The notes: a model not told the origin generated them from the letters alone. A stretch of 35,806 nucleotides of DNA from Aquabacterium soli (GCF_003933735.1 NZ_RSED01000031.1:1-35806); one strand, 5' to 3'. Positions 26,364-35,075 are shown, counted from the first letter of the stretch. Translations and numbers: made by a program.

Positions 26364-29270
26364 ATGCAAACGTCCACGCCCAGCGCCACGTCCACTCCAT
26401 CTTCCGTTCTGGTCGGCACGCCGGCTGATGCCGGCCAAGCGCCCAAACAATCGGCCTACTCGGCTTACCAGATCATCCGACGCAATGGCGCGGTCGTGTC
26501 CTTCGAGCCCAACAAGATCGCCGTCGCGCTGATGAAGGCCTTCCTGGCCGTGCACGGCACGCAAGGCGCGGCGTCGGCCAGCGTGCGCGAAACCGTGGAC
26601 CAACTGACCGAAGCCGTCATCCGCGCCCTGATGCGCTCGCGCCCCGCCGGCGGCACCTTCCACATTGAAGACGTGCAGGATCAGGTCGAACTGGGCCTGA
26701 TGCGCAGCGGTCACCACGAAGTCGCCCGCGCCTACGTCCTGTACCGCGAGCGCCGCTCACAAGAGCGCGCCAAGCATGTCGAGGCCCAGCAAGAGCAGGC
26801 CCTGCCCACACTGACGGTGATCGACCGCGGCCAGCGCCTGCCGCTGGACCTGGCCGGCCTCAAGGCCCTGATCGAATCCTCGTGCGAAGGCCTGGGCGCC
26901 GACGTCAAGCCCGCACCCATCCTGGCCGAAACTCAGCGCAACCTGTACGACGGCGTCTCGCTCGACGAGGTCTACAAGGCCGCCATCCTGGCCTCGCGCA
27001 CCCGCATTGAGCACGACCCCGGCTACACCCGCGCCACCGCCCGCCTGCTGATGCACACCATCCGCCGCGAGATCCTCGGCGAAGAAGTGACGCACGCTGC
27101 CATGGCCACGCGCTACGCCGATTACTTCCCCGGCTTCATCAAGCGCGGCATCGAAGCCGAGCTGCTCGATGAAAAGCTGGGCCAGTACGACCTGGCACGC
27201 CTGGGCGCCGCGCTCAAGCACGAGCGCGACCTGAACTTCGACTACCTGGGCCTGCAGACCCTGTACGACCGCTACTTCCTGCACGTCGAAGGCGAGCGCA
27301 TCGAACTGCCGCAAGCCTTCTTCATGCGCGTGGCCATGGGCCTGGCCCTCAATGAAATCGACCGCGAAACCCGCGCCATCGAGTTCTACGAAGTGCTCTC
27401 GAGCTTCGACTTCATGTCGTCCACGCCCACGCTGTTCAACTCGGGCACGCGCCGTTCGCAGCTGTCGAGCTGCTACCTGACCACCGTGCCCGATGACCTG
27501 GACGGCATCTACGAGGCCATCAAGGAAAACGCGCTGCTGAGCAAGTTCGCCGGCGGCCTGGGCAACGACTGGACGCCCGTGCGCGCCCTGGGCTCTCACA
27601 TCAAAGGCACCAACGGCAAGTCGCAAGGCGTTGTCCCCTTCCTCAAGGTGGTCAACGACACGGCCGTGGCTGTGAACCAGGGTGGCAAGCGCAAGGGCGC
27701 CGTCTGCGCCTATCTTGAATCGTGGCACCTGGACGTCGAAGAGTTCCTGGAGCTGCGCAAGAACACCGGCGACGACCGCCGCCGCACCCACGACATGAAC
27801 ACGGCCAACTGGATCCCCGACCTGTTCATGCGCCGCGTGATGGAAGGTGGCGACTGGACCCTGTTCTCGCCTGCCTCCTGCCCTGATCTGCACGACAAGT
27901 TCGGCAAGGCGTTCGAAGAGGCCTACACCGCCTACGAAGCCCGCGCCGACCGCGGCGAGATCAAGCCCTTCAAGCGCGTCAAGGCCAATGACCTGTGGCG
28001 CAAGATGCTCTCGATGCTGTTCGAGACAGGCCACCCCTGGATCACCTTCAAGGACGCCTGCAACGTGCGCTCACCGCAGCAGCACGTGGGCGTGGTGCAT
28101 TCGTCCAACCTGTGCACCGAGATCACGCTGAACACCAACGGCGGAGAGATCGCCGTGTGCAACCTGGGCTCGGTCAACCTGTCGCAGCACATCAAGGATG
28201 GCGGCATCGACCACGACAAGCTCAAGAAGACCGTGACCACGGCCATGCGGATGCTCGACAACGTGATCGACATCAACTACTACGCCGTGAAAAAGGCACG
28301 CGACTCCAACCTGCGCCACCGCCCCGTGGGTCTGGGCATCATGGCCTTCCAGGACGCGCTGTACCAACTGCGCGTGCCTTATGCCAGCCAAGCCGCCGTG
28401 GAGTTTGCCGACCAGTCGATGGAAGCCGTGTGTTACCAGGCGTACTGGGCCTCGACCGAACTGGCGCAAGAGCGTGGCCGCTACTCCAGCTACCGCGGCT
28501 CGCTGTGGGACCGCGGCATCCTGCCGATCGATTCGGTGCAACTGCTGGCCGAACAGCGCGGCGGCTACGTCGAGGTCGACACCTCCACCCAGCTGGACTG
28601 GGACGCCCTGCGTGCCCGCATCGCCCAGCACGGCATGCGCAACTCCAACTGCGTCGCCATCGCGCCCACCGCCACCATCTCCAACATCGTTGGCGTGGAC
28701 GCCTCGATCGAGCCCTGCTTCGGCAACCTGTCCGTCAAGTCCAACCTGTCAGGCGAGTTCACCGTGGTCAACGAGTACCTGGTGCGTGACCTGAAGAAGC
28801 TCGGCCTGTGGGACGACGTGATGGTGATGGACCTCAAGCACTTCGACGGTTCGCTGCGCCGCATCGACCGCGTGCCTGAAGAGCTCAAGAACCTGTACGC
28901 CACAGCCTTCGAGGTCGAGCCAGTGTGGTTGGTCGAAGCCGCCTCGCGCCGCCAGAAGTGGATCGACCAGGCCCAGTCGCTGAACATCTACATGGCCGGC
29001 GCATCGGGCAAGAAGCTCGATGAAACCTACAAGCTTGCCTGGTTGCGTGGCCTCAAAACCACCTACTACCTGCGCACTGTTGGCGCCACGCATGCAGAGA
29101 AGTCAACCGTGTCGCGCGGCCAGCTGAACTCGGTGTCCTCGGGCGCATCGGGCGGCCAGATCGCAGCACCTGCGAGCACCGCACCAGTGATCGATCAAGC
29201 GATGAGCGAACCCGCCACCGACATCAAGTTCTGTTCGATCGACAACCCCGATTGCGAGGCTTGTCAGTAA
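26364..29270 (+). CDS. nrdA: Class Ia ribonucleotide reductase, alpha subunit
   Basis: This 968-aa subunit reduces ribonucleoside diphosphates with NrdB. The N-terminus has an ATP-cone (about 35-125, RRNGAVVSFEPNKIAVALMKAF) and a second, degenerate cone (about 145-240), the double-cone form known from Pseudomonas aeruginosa. Active-site cysteines are C370 and C599 (redox pair) and C584 (thiyl radical) with E586 in NLCTEI. The C-terminal shuttle pair is C964/C967 in DCEACQ. ATG 26364 has AAGGA (26354-26358) upstream; the frame remains open back to 26244, but that stretch is promoter. It lies 191 bases before nrdB. Confidence 0.97.
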   Translation: MQTSTPSATSTPSSVLVGTPADAGQAPKQSAYSAYQIIRRNGAVVSFEPNKIAVALMKAFLAVHGTQGAASASVRETVDQLTEAVIRALMRSRPAGGTFHIEDVQDQVELGLMRSGHHEVARAYVLYRERRSQERAKHVEAQQEQALPTLTVIDRGQRLPLDLAGLKALIESSCEGLGADVKPAPILAETQRNLYDGVSLDEVYKAAILASRTRIEHDPGYTRATARLLMHTIRREILGEEVTHAAMATRYADYFPGFIKRGIEAELLDEKLGQYDLARLGAALKHERDLNFDYLGLQTLYDRYFLHVEGERIELPQAFFMRVAMGLALNEIDRETRAIEFYEVLSSFDFMSSTPTLFNSGTRRSQLSSCYLTTVPDDLDGIYEAIKENALLSKFAGGLGNDWTPVRALGSHIKGTNGKSQGVVPFLKVVNDTAVAVNQGGKRKGAVCAYLESWHLDVEEFLELRKNTGDDRRRTHDMNTANWIPDLFMRRVMEGGDWTLFSPASCPDLHDKFGKAFEEAYTAYEARADRGEIKPFKRVKANDLWRKMLSMLFETGHPWITFKDACNVRSPQQHVGVVHSSNLCTEITLNTNGGEIAVCNLGSVNLSQHIKDGGIDHDKLKKTVTTAMRMLDNVIDINYYAVKKARDSNLRHRPVGLGIMAFQDALYQLRVPYASQAAVEFADQSMEAVCYQAYWASTELAQERGRYSSYRGSLWDRGILPIDSVQLLAEQRGGYVEVDTSTQLDWDALRARIAQHGMRNSNCVAIAPTATISNIVGVDASIEPCFGNLSVKSNLSGEFTVVNEYLVRDLKKLGLWDDVMVMDLKHFDGSLRRIDRVPEELKNLYATAFEVEPVWLVEAASRRQKWIDQAQSLNIYMAGASGKKLDETYKLAWLRGLKTTYYLRTVGATHAEKSTVSRGQLNSVSSGASGGQIAAPASTAPVIDQAMSEPATDIKFCSIDNPDCEACQ

Positions 29271-29278
29271 GCATCAAT

Positions 29279-29304
29279 GCAAGGCCTCAGTGATGAGGCC
29301 TTGC
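29279..29304 (+). other. Strong hairpin after nrdA
   Basis: GCAAGGCCTCA (29279-29289) and TGAGGCCTTGC (29294-29304) form a perfect eleven-base-pair stem closed by GTGA, a GNRA-type tetraloop. No T-run follows, so it may protect the nrdA mRNA end or terminate weakly. Confidence 0.6.
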
Positions 29305-29409
29305 TACTTGTCCGCATCCGATCATGCGAACAAGACATTGAACGATGGCCTTCTTGGTTTTTTCGATGCAAGCCCGCAACAAACAGGCCTTGCAAATGTC
29401 AAGAAGTGC

Positions 29410-29439
29410 TTGGTGTTTTTAACAACACCCTCCCATAAT
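29410..29439 (+). promoter_or_regulatory. nrdB promoter
   Basis: TTGGTG (29410-29415) and CATAAT (29434-29439) are 18 bases apart. The spacer is overlapped by an inverted repeat, GGTGTT (29412-29417) with AACACC (29424-29429). The resulting mRNA would have a leader of about 16 bases containing AGGA (29450-29453). Confidence 0.55.
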
Positions 29440-29461
29440 CCGAACCCATAGGATGCTCACC

Positions 29462-30691
29462 ATGTTGGTCTGGGAAGACAACACGCCTACACCTTCTAAC
29501 GCGCCTTCGAATGCGCCTGCCAGTTCTGTGCCCTCCTTCGATGGACATGCACGGAACACCCAACCGTCGCCCGCACTTGGGCTTCAGTCGGTGGCCAGCG
29601 CACAAGCCATTGCTCAGCAACACGCACAGCAACTGGTTCGTCCCGCGCAAGCCCAAGGTCAGGCTGCCACGCAACGCCGCGTCAATGCGGCGGACAAGCG
29701 CATCATCAACGGCCAGACCGACGTCAACCAGTTGGTGCCGTTCAAGTACAAGTGGGCTTGGGAAAAGTACCTCGCCACCTGCGCCAACCACTGGATGCCG
29801 CAAGAGGTCAACATGTCGCGGGACATCGCGCTGTGGAAAGACCCGAACGGCCTGACCGAAGACGAGCGCCGCATCATCAAGCGCAACCTGGGCTTCTTCG
29901 TCACCGCCGATTCGCTGGCCGCCAACAACATCGTGCTGGGCACCTATCGCCACATCACGGCGCCCGAGTGCCGCCAGTTCCTGCTGCGCCAGGCCTTCGA
30001 GGAAGCGATCCACACCCACGCGTACCAATACATCGTTGAATCGCTGGGCCTGGATGAGTCCGAGATCTTCAACGCTTACAACGAAGTCACTTCCATCCGC
30101 GAGAAGGATGAGTTCCTGATCCCCTTCATCGAGGCGATCATGGACCCGAACTTCCACACGGGCACGCAGCAGAACGACCAGACCCTGCTGAAGTCGCTGA
30201 TCGTGTTCGCGTGCCTGATGGAAGGCCTCTTCTTCTACGTGGGCTTCACGCAGATCCTCGCACTGGGTCGTCAGAACAAGATGACGGGCGCTGCCGAGCA
30301 GTACCAGTACATCCTGCGCGACGAGTCGATGCACTGCAACTTCGGCATCGACCTGATCAACCAGCTCAAGCTCGAGAACCCGCACCTCTGGACGCCCGAG
30401 TTCAAGACCGAGATCAAGGCCCTGTTCAACAAGGCCGTCGAGCTTGAGTACCGCTACGCCGAGGACACCATGCCGCGCGGCGTGCTGGGCCTCAACGCCT
30501 CCATGTTCAAGGGCTACCTGCGCTACATCGCCAACCGGCGCGCCACGCAGATCGGCCTGGAAGAGCTCTTCCCCAACGAAGAGAACCCCTTCCCCTGGAT
30601 GAGCGAAATGATCGATCTGAAGAAGGAACGCAATTTCTTCGAAACCCGAGTCATCGAATACCAGTCGGGCGGCGCCCTGTCCTGGGATTGA
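29462..30691 (+). CDS. nrdB: Class Ia ribonucleotide reductase, beta subunit
   Basis: This 409-aa subunit carries the di-iron centre and tyrosyl radical for NrdA. Ligands and radical residue by family spacing are D150, E181, H184, E254, E288 and H291, with Y188 in EAIHTHAY. The first ~75 residues are a Pro/Ala/Gln-rich extension before the conserved core. ATG 29462 is preferred because AGGA lies eight bases upstream and the protein then begins MLVWED, like related NrdBs; ATG 29453 overlaps that Shine-Dalgarno sequence. It has its own promoter and no visible NrdR box, unlike nrdA. Confidence 0.96.
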   Translation: MLVWEDNTPTPSNAPSNAPASSVPSFDGHARNTQPSPALGLQSVASAQAIAQQHAQQLVRPAQAQGQAATQRRVNAADKRIINGQTDVNQLVPFKYKWAWEKYLATCANHWMPQEVNMSRDIALWKDPNGLTEDERRIIKRNLGFFVTADSLAANNIVLGTYRHITAPECRQFLLRQAFEEAIHTHAYQYIVESLGLDESEIFNAYNEVTSIREKDEFLIPFIEAIMDPNFHTGTQQNDQTLLKSLIVFACLMEGLFFYVGFTQILALGRQNKMTGAAEQYQYILRDESMHCNFGIDLINQLKLENPHLWTPEFKTEIKALFNKAVELEYRYAEDTMPRGVLGLNASMFKGYLRYIANRRATQIGLEELFPNEENPFPWMSEMIDLKKERNFFETRVIEYQSGGALSWD

Positions 30692-30698
30692 GTCATGC

Positions 30699-30824
30699 AG
30701 CGCACTGCACGTCCGGTCTTTCAGAACATGAGCACCCGACCTACCCCATTCATCACACCGCGTCCAGATCCTAGGGGACGTCGGGTGGTGGATCTCTGTA
30801 CCGCATTGTGCGGTGCAGTGCGCT
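30699..30824. repeat. Distant inverted repeat in the nrdB-H1 gap
   Basis: AGCGCACTGCAC (30699-30710) is exactly complementary to GTGCAGTGCGCT (30813-30824). A competing local hairpin, ACCGCA (30800-30805) with TGCGGT (30809-30814), overlaps the second arm by two bases. Both lie in the 158-base gap before the H1-like gene; no convincing promoter could be assigned there. Confidence 0.5.
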
Positions 30825-30849
30825 TTGCAACTTGATCAAGGAGATACGT

Positions 30850-31392
30850 ATGGCAACTGCGAAAAAACCGGCCGCCAAGAAGGCCGCCGCTCCCAAGAAG
30901 GCTGCACCCGTCAAGAAGGCAGCAGCTCCGGCCAAAAAGGCCGCTGTGAAGAAGGCAGCACCCGCCAAGAAGGTCGCTGTGAAGAAGGCAGCCGTGAAGA
31001 AGGCGGCGCCGGCCAAGAAGGTTGCGGTCAAGAAGGCCGCCGTCAAGAAGGCCGTCGTGAAGAAGGCAGCACCGGCCAAGAAGGCCGCAGCTCCCAAGAA
31101 GGCAGCACCGGCCAAGAAGGCCGCAGCTCCCAAGAAGGCAGCACCGGCCAAGAAGGCCGCCAAGCCTGCAGTCAAGAAGGCCGCTCCGGCCAAGAAGTCT
31201 GCAGTCAAGAAGGCAGCCCCCAAGAAGGCCGCTGCCAAGCCTGCCGCCAAGCCCGCAGCCAAGAAGGCCGCTGCCAAGAAGCCTGCCGCTTCCAAGCCTG
31301 CCCCTGCGAAGGCTCCGGCCGCCGCTCCCGCAGCAAAGACCACCCTCAGCCCTCAGGCTGCGTGGCCTTTCCCCACCGGCAACAAGCCCTGA
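30850..31392 (+). CDS. Histone H1-like Ala/Lys-rich DNA-binding protein
   Basis: This 180-aa protein consists almost entirely of KKAA/PAKKAA/VKKAA-type repeats with Pro, as in the C-terminal tails of eukaryotic histone H1 and bacterial H1-like proteins. It should be unstructured, very basic and bind DNA or RNA without sequence preference. It lacks any globular domain and ends in a different, non-repetitive segment, LSPQAAWPFPTGNKP, that looks like a conserved tail. AAGGAG (30838-30843) lies six bases before ATG 30850. A strong terminator follows, so it is a single-gene unit. Reverse-frame reading produces a long hydrophobic ORF that is an artefact of the repeats. Confidence 0.9.
   Translation: MATAKKPAAKKAAAPKKAAPVKKAAAPAKKAAVKKAAPAKKVAVKKAAVKKAAPAKKVAVKKAAVKKAVVKKAAPAKKAAAPKKAAPAKKAAAPKKAAPAKKAAKPAVKKAAPAKKSAVKKAAPKKAAAKPAAKPAAKKAAAKKPAASKPAPAKAPAAAPAAKTTLSPQAAWPFPTGNKP
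31069..31160 (+). repeat. 36-bp tandem repeat within the H1-like gene
   Basis: Two identical 36-base units (31069-31104 and 31105-31140), each beginning GCACCGGCCAAGAAGG, are followed by 20 bases of a third (31141-31160). The unit is a multiple of three, so gain or loss of copies keeps the frame and changes tail length by 12 residues. Confidence 0.9.
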
Positions 31393-31419
31393 TCCTTCAG
31401 GACTTGATTGACGCTTGAA

Positions 31420-31452
31420 GGGGTCGGACGAAAGTCCGGCCCCTTTTCTTTT
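31420..31452 (+). terminator. Terminator after the H1-like gene
   Basis: GGGGTCGGAC (31420-31429) pairs with GTCCGGCCCC (31434-31443), one T-G pair included, closed by a GAAA tetraloop and followed by TTTTCTTTT. Confidence 0.92.
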
Positions 31453-31489
31453 GGCAGACCTTGAGCGGTCGATCGCCTGCCGAGCCAAC

Positions 31490-31876
31490 ATGGCAAACCA
31501 CCCCATCAGATCTTCTGCATCTCCGGCCAAGACCGCCTCCACATGGACGTGCCTGCGCGTCGTGGAGGCCGGCAAAGGCGAGAGCAGCGCAGCCTGCATG
31601 CTGGACATCAGCGTCTCTCCCAACGCCAAGCGAACCGAGCTGGTGGGGTGGCATGACGGTGCGTTGAGGGTGCGGCTGGCGGCGCCACCGGTCGATGGCG
31701 CCGCCAATGATGCACTGCGTCGCTGGCTGGCCGACGAACTACGCCTTCCACAGGCGCGCATCACGCTGGTACGGGGCGACACCAGCCGCCGCAAGCAGTG
31801 GCGCATCGATCAGGATCCAACCCTGGTGACGCAATGGCTGGCCCGCCAGCCGGCACTGGCCTTGCCTGGCGGATAA
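31490..31876 (+). CDS. DUF167 (YggU-type) protein
   Basis: This 128-aa protein carries the DUF167 core: SVSPNAKRTELVGWHDGALRVRL, APPVDGAANDALRRWLAD and the 'ITLVRGDTSRRKQWRID' strand. The function of the family is unknown. An ATG at 31490 is used; there is no clear Shine-Dalgarno sequence, and the first ~35 residues are not part of the core, so the true start may be later. It is the only gene between the H1 terminator and ettA. Confidence 0.8.
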   Translation: MANHPIRSSASPAKTASTWTCLRVVEAGKGESSAACMLDISVSPNAKRTELVGWHDGALRVRLAAPPVDGAANDALRRWLADELRLPQARITLVRGDTSRRKQWRIDQDPTLVTQWLARQPALALPGG

Positions 31877-31877
31877 T
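31872..31877 (+). promoter_or_regulatory. Possible -10 box upstream of ettA
   Basis: GATAAT (31872-31877) overlaps the DUF167 stop and lies 56 bases before the ettA start. No convincing -35 box is present. Confidence 0.3.
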
Positions 31878-31933
31878 CACGCTTTTGCACCCACATACTT
31901 GGCAGCCTGGTCCTCAGGCCAGAAGGCAGCACG

Positions 31934-33598
31934 ATGGCTCAATACGTTTTCACCATGAACCGCGTCGGGAAGACCGTCCCCCCGAAGCGTCAGATCCTCA
32001 AGGACATCACCTTGAGCTTCTTCCCGGGCGCCAAGATCGGCGTGCTCGGCGTCAACGGCTCCGGCAAATCCACCTTCCTGAAGATCATGGCGGGCGTCGA
32101 CAAGGAGATCGAAGGCGAGGCCGTGCCGATGCCCGGCATTAAGATCGGCTACCTGCCCCAGGAACCGCAGATGAACCCCGACCAAACCGTGCGTGAGGCG
32201 GTCGAGGAAGGCATCGGCGGCGTGCTGGCCGCCAAGAAGCGTCTGGACGAGGTCTACGCCGCCTATGCCGAAGAGAACGCCGACTTCGATGCGCTGGCCG
32301 CTGAACAGGGCGAGCTCGAAGCCATCATCGCGGCGGGCGGCTCTGAAAACACCGACCTGCAGCTCGAACTGGCGGCCGATGCCCTGCGTCTGCCAGCGTG
32401 GGATGCCGTGATCGGCCAGCTCTCCGGCGGTGAAAAGCGCCGCGTGGCCCTGTGCCGCCTGCTGCTGTCCAAGCCCGACATGCTGCTGCTAGACGAACCC
32501 ACCAACCACTTGGACGCCGAATCGGTGGACTGGCTCGAGCAGTTCCTGAGCCGCTTCTCCGGCACCGTCGTCGCCATCACCCACGATCGCTACTTCCTGG
32601 ACAACGCCGCCGAGTGGATCCTCGAACTCGACCGCGGCGCAGGCCACCCCTACAAGGGCAACTATTCCGACTGGCTCGATGCCAAGGGCAAACGCCTGGA
32701 AGCCGAACAGAAGACCGAGGACGCCCGCGCCAAGGCCCTGAAGCAGGAGCTGGAATGGGTTCGCAAGAACACCAAGGGCCGTCAGGCCAAGAGCAAGGCT
32801 CGTCTGGCGCGCTTCGAAGAGCTGAGCGACGTCGAATACCAGAAGCGCAATGAAACCAACGAGATCTTCATCCCCGTGGCCGAGCGCCTGGGCAATGAAG
32901 TGATCGAGTTCGCCAACGTCACCAAGTCCTTCGGCGACCGCGTGCTGATCGACAACCTGAGCTTCAAGGTGCCCGCGGGCGCCATCGTCGGCATCATCGG
33001 CCCCAACGGCGCAGGTAAGTCCACGCTGTTCCGCATGATCCAGGGCGTCGAGCAGCCTGACAGCGGCAGCGTCACCATCGGCAAGACGGCCCAACTGGCC
33101 TTCGTCGACCAGAGCCGCGAAGGCCTGGCCGCCGACAACACAGTGTGGCAGGACGTCTCGGGCGGACTGGACAACATCATCGTGGGCAAGTTCGTGATGC
33201 CCTCGCGCGCCTACCTGGGCCGCTTCAACTTCAAGGGCAACGACCAGCAAAAGCTGGTGGGCAACCTGTCCGGCGGTGAACGCGGTCGCCTGCACCTGGC
33301 CAAGACCCTGGCCCAGGGCGGCAACGTGCTGATGCTCGACGAACCCTCCAACGACCTGGACGTCGAAACCCTGCGCGCGCTGGAAGATGCCTTGCTTGAG
33401 TTCGCCGGCAGCGCCATGATCATCTCCCACGATCGCTGGTTCCTGGACCGCATCTGCACGCACATCCTGGCCTGCGAAGGCGATTCGCAATGGTTCTTCT
33501 ACGACGGCAACTACCAGGAGTACGAAGCCGACAAGAAGAAGCGCCTGGGCGAAGAAGGCGCGCGCCCCAAGCGCGTGCGCTTCAAGCCCATCAAGTAA
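31934..33598 (+). CDS. ettA: Energy-dependent translational throttle protein EttA
   Basis: This 554-aa ABC-F protein binds the ribosomal E site and gates entry into elongation according to ATP/ADP level. It has two ABC domains, each with Walker A (GVNGSGKST about 36-44; GPNGAGKST in the second half), signature motif (LSGGEKRR; LSGGERGR) and Walker B (LLLDEPTNHLDAES; LMLDEPSNDLD). The arm and linker region 'RKNTKGRQAKSKARLARFEEL' is the EttA P-site tRNA-interaction motif. There are no membrane helices. The N-terminus MAQYVFTMNRVGK and C-terminus PKRVRFKPIK are typical. A strong terminator follows. Confidence 0.96.
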   Translation: MAQYVFTMNRVGKTVPPKRQILKDITLSFFPGAKIGVLGVNGSGKSTFLKIMAGVDKEIEGEAVPMPGIKIGYLPQEPQMNPDQTVREAVEEGIGGVLAAKKRLDEVYAAYAEENADFDALAAEQGELEAIIAAGGSENTDLQLELAADALRLPAWDAVIGQLSGGEKRRVALCRLLLSKPDMLLLDEPTNHLDAESVDWLEQFLSRFSGTVVAITHDRYFLDNAAEWILELDRGAGHPYKGNYSDWLDAKGKRLEAEQKTEDARAKALKQELEWVRKNTKGRQAKSKARLARFEELSDVEYQKRNETNEIFIPVAERLGNEVIEFANVTKSFGDRVLIDNLSFKVPAGAIVGIIGPNGAGKSTLFRMIQGVEQPDSGSVTIGKTAQLAFVDQSREGLAADNTVWQDVSGGLDNIIVGKFVMPSRAYLGRFNFKGNDQQKLVGNLSGGERGRLHLAKTLAQGGNVLMLDEPSNDLDVETLRALEDALLEFAGSAMIISHDRWFLDRICTHILACEGDSQWFFYDGNYQEYEADKKKRLGEEGARPKRVRFKPIK

Positions 33599-33618
33599 GT
33601 GCACCCCACTTGCACACA

Positions 33619-33652
33619 AAGGCCCGGTTGCCCATAGGCACCGGGCCTTTTT
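33619..33652 (+). terminator. Terminator after ettA
   Basis: AAGGCCCGGTTGCC (33619-33632) pairs with GGCACCGGGCCTT (33637-33649) with one bulged T around the CATA loop, and a run of T residues ends at 33652. Confidence 0.88.
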
Positions 33653-33714
33653 GCATAACCGAGCCCCCTGTTCGCGGGCCGCAAACCCTTGTCCCTGCTG
33701 GATTTTCAGGGGGG

Positions 33715-33763
33715 AACCCTAGGGTTTCCATGCCCGATCCACAAAACGTTCGACAGATAGAAT
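33715..33763 (+). promoter_or_regulatory. Putative activator site and -10 box of the lipoprotein gene
   Basis: A perfect 12-base palindrome, AACCCTAGGGTT (33715-33726), lies upstream of a TAGAAT -10 box (33758-33763) that has no recognisable -35 box. With transcription starting near 33770 the palindrome would be centred close to -50, a usual activator position. The regulator is not identified. Confidence 0.45.
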
Positions 33764-33860
33764 TTCGCCAACTTTTTTGCTTTTTCGGCAAAGAATTTGC
33801 TGCATCTCACTTACCTGCAGACCACACCGCCTGGTCCAGATTCACCCCGGAGACAGATCA

Positions 33861-34886
33861 ATGATTTCAAGGATGACCCGACTCCTCACAGCCTCCGTCG
33901 CGGCCGCATCGGTCCTGACCATGAGTGGTTGTGCCCTGCTGCAGTCGGCCACCAGCGGCGTGACCCTCAACATCATCGAGGAAGGCTTCACACCGCCCGC
34001 CCTGGCCATGGGCGATGTCGACATGGTCTGCAACTTCTCGATGGTCAACGCTCCACTGGTGGGTGCCGCCCGCGAGTTCCACGGTGATCCATCCCTGGCC
34101 GAAACCGTGATGTTCAGCGCCGCAGGCGTCTGTTCGGAATCACAGGCCCTGGGCGAAGAACTGCGCTATCTGCGGGCCGTACGCGAGAAGCGCGCCGACG
34201 AAGCCACCGATGCCCGCGTGGCCCAGAAGCGCCTGCTGGCGCTGACGGCCGAACGCCAGTACACCTCGTTCAAGCGCATGCGCGACAAGCTCGAGCAGAA
34301 GTATTTCTTCAAGTACGGCCAGGATTGCCCACGCTTCAAGCGCGACTTCGACGAACTGGTCTACATGCTGGGCTCGCTGTCTGGGGTGCAGGCCATGACC
34401 AACGACATCGCCGCACAGCAGTCCGTGGGCGTGCCCACCGACATCGCACCGCAGGCCGCATTCGCCATGACCTGTCTGGACAACAACAAGTGGTGGGGCG
34501 TGCCCCAGGCCACCCGTGCAGCCGTGTGGAGCATCATCCCCGGCGGGGCCGAGGGCAAGGACCTCAAGGGCATGTTCGACAGCTCTATGGCCATTGGCGA
34601 AGCCAAGGGCGTGCGCCTGTCGCATGTGGTGAACGCCATCGCTGCCGCCTCGGCCGATGACACCGCCACCATCCGCACCATCATCAAGCGCTCCGCCACG
34701 GTGCAGAACTTCAAGGTCAACAAGCAGTACCGTTTCCTTGATGTGGTGGCCCAGGCTCAACTGCAGAACATCTCTGATCGCCTGTGGACACAGAACACCG
34801 GCTCGCGCACGCCCTTCAATTCGCTGGGCAAATTCTGGGACGACAAGGCCGATGCTGGCGTGGACGTCGACAGTTTCCTGAAGTAA
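33861..34886 (+). CDS. Lipoprotein, probably a helical TRAP-associated (TatT-like) component
   Basis: This 341-aa protein has a signal peptide with lipobox LTMSGC (lipidated C24) and an almost all-helical body. Four further cysteines (in DMVCNF, AAGVCSES, GQDCPRF and MTCLDNN) could form two disulfides in the periplasm. I do not recognise a domain with certainty; helical, TPR-like lipoproteins called TatT accompany some TRAP-type substrate-binding proteins, and a binding protein follows here. GGAG lies before ATG 33861. It is 189 bases upstream of the solute-binding gene, same strand. Naming it TatT-like is inference from context and helicity. Confidence 0.6.
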   Translation: MISRMTRLLTASVAAASVLTMSGCALLQSATSGVTLNIIEEGFTPPALAMGDVDMVCNFSMVNAPLVGAAREFHGDPSLAETVMFSAAGVCSESQALGEELRYLRAVREKRADEATDARVAQKRLLALTAERQYTSFKRMRDKLEQKYFFKYGQDCPRFKRDFDELVYMLGSLSGVQAMTNDIAAQQSVGVPTDIAPQAAFAMTCLDNNKWWGVPQATRAAVWSIIPGGAEGKDLKGMFDSSMAIGEAKGVRLSHVVNAIAAASADDTATIRTIIKRSATVQNFKVNKQYRFLDVVAQAQLQNISDRLWTQNTGSRTPFNSLGKFWDDKADAGVDVDSFLK

Positions 34887-34898
34887 TCCCCAGGGAAA

Positions 34899-34925
34899 TC
34901 CCTCCCCCGGTTTCGCGGGGAGGGA
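34899..34925 (+). other. Intergenic hairpin between the lipoprotein and binding-protein genes
   Basis: TCCCTCCCC (34899-34907) pairs perfectly with GGGGAGGGA (34917-34925) around a nine-base loop, 13 bases after the lipoprotein stop. No T-run follows. Such hairpins often adjust the ratio of neighbouring gene products in binding-protein operons. Confidence 0.5.
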
Positions 34926-35075
34926 ATCCGCGCAGGAACTTCCTGGTGGATATAGTTACGAAATTCATACAGATGTTCGAATCGCTGCAGTTCGCGACTC
35001 TCCTCATGTAGAGCCTCTGCTTCCGCGACACAAGACAACAGGCCACAAGGCCCACGACGTACCGTAGGAGACCCC

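Noticed and set aside
29412..29429. Second NrdR site at nrdB
   Set aside because: The half-sites are in the reverse orientation to the NrdR consensus and the centre lacks the AT-rich core.
31069..31160. 36-bp direct repeats considered as a CRISPR-like array
   Set aside because: The units are contiguous with no spacers, lie in frame inside a coding repeat, and no cas genes are present.
30771..31343. Long minus-strand and second plus-strand open frames opposite the H1-like gene, giving Ala/Gly/Phe- and Cys/Leu/Gly-rich repeats that resemble pentapeptide-repeat proteins
   Set aside because: They mirror the AAG/GCC codon repeats of the H1-like gene; no ribosome-binding site, and the plus-strand frame has a perfect Shine-Dalgarno, a terminator and a known family composition.
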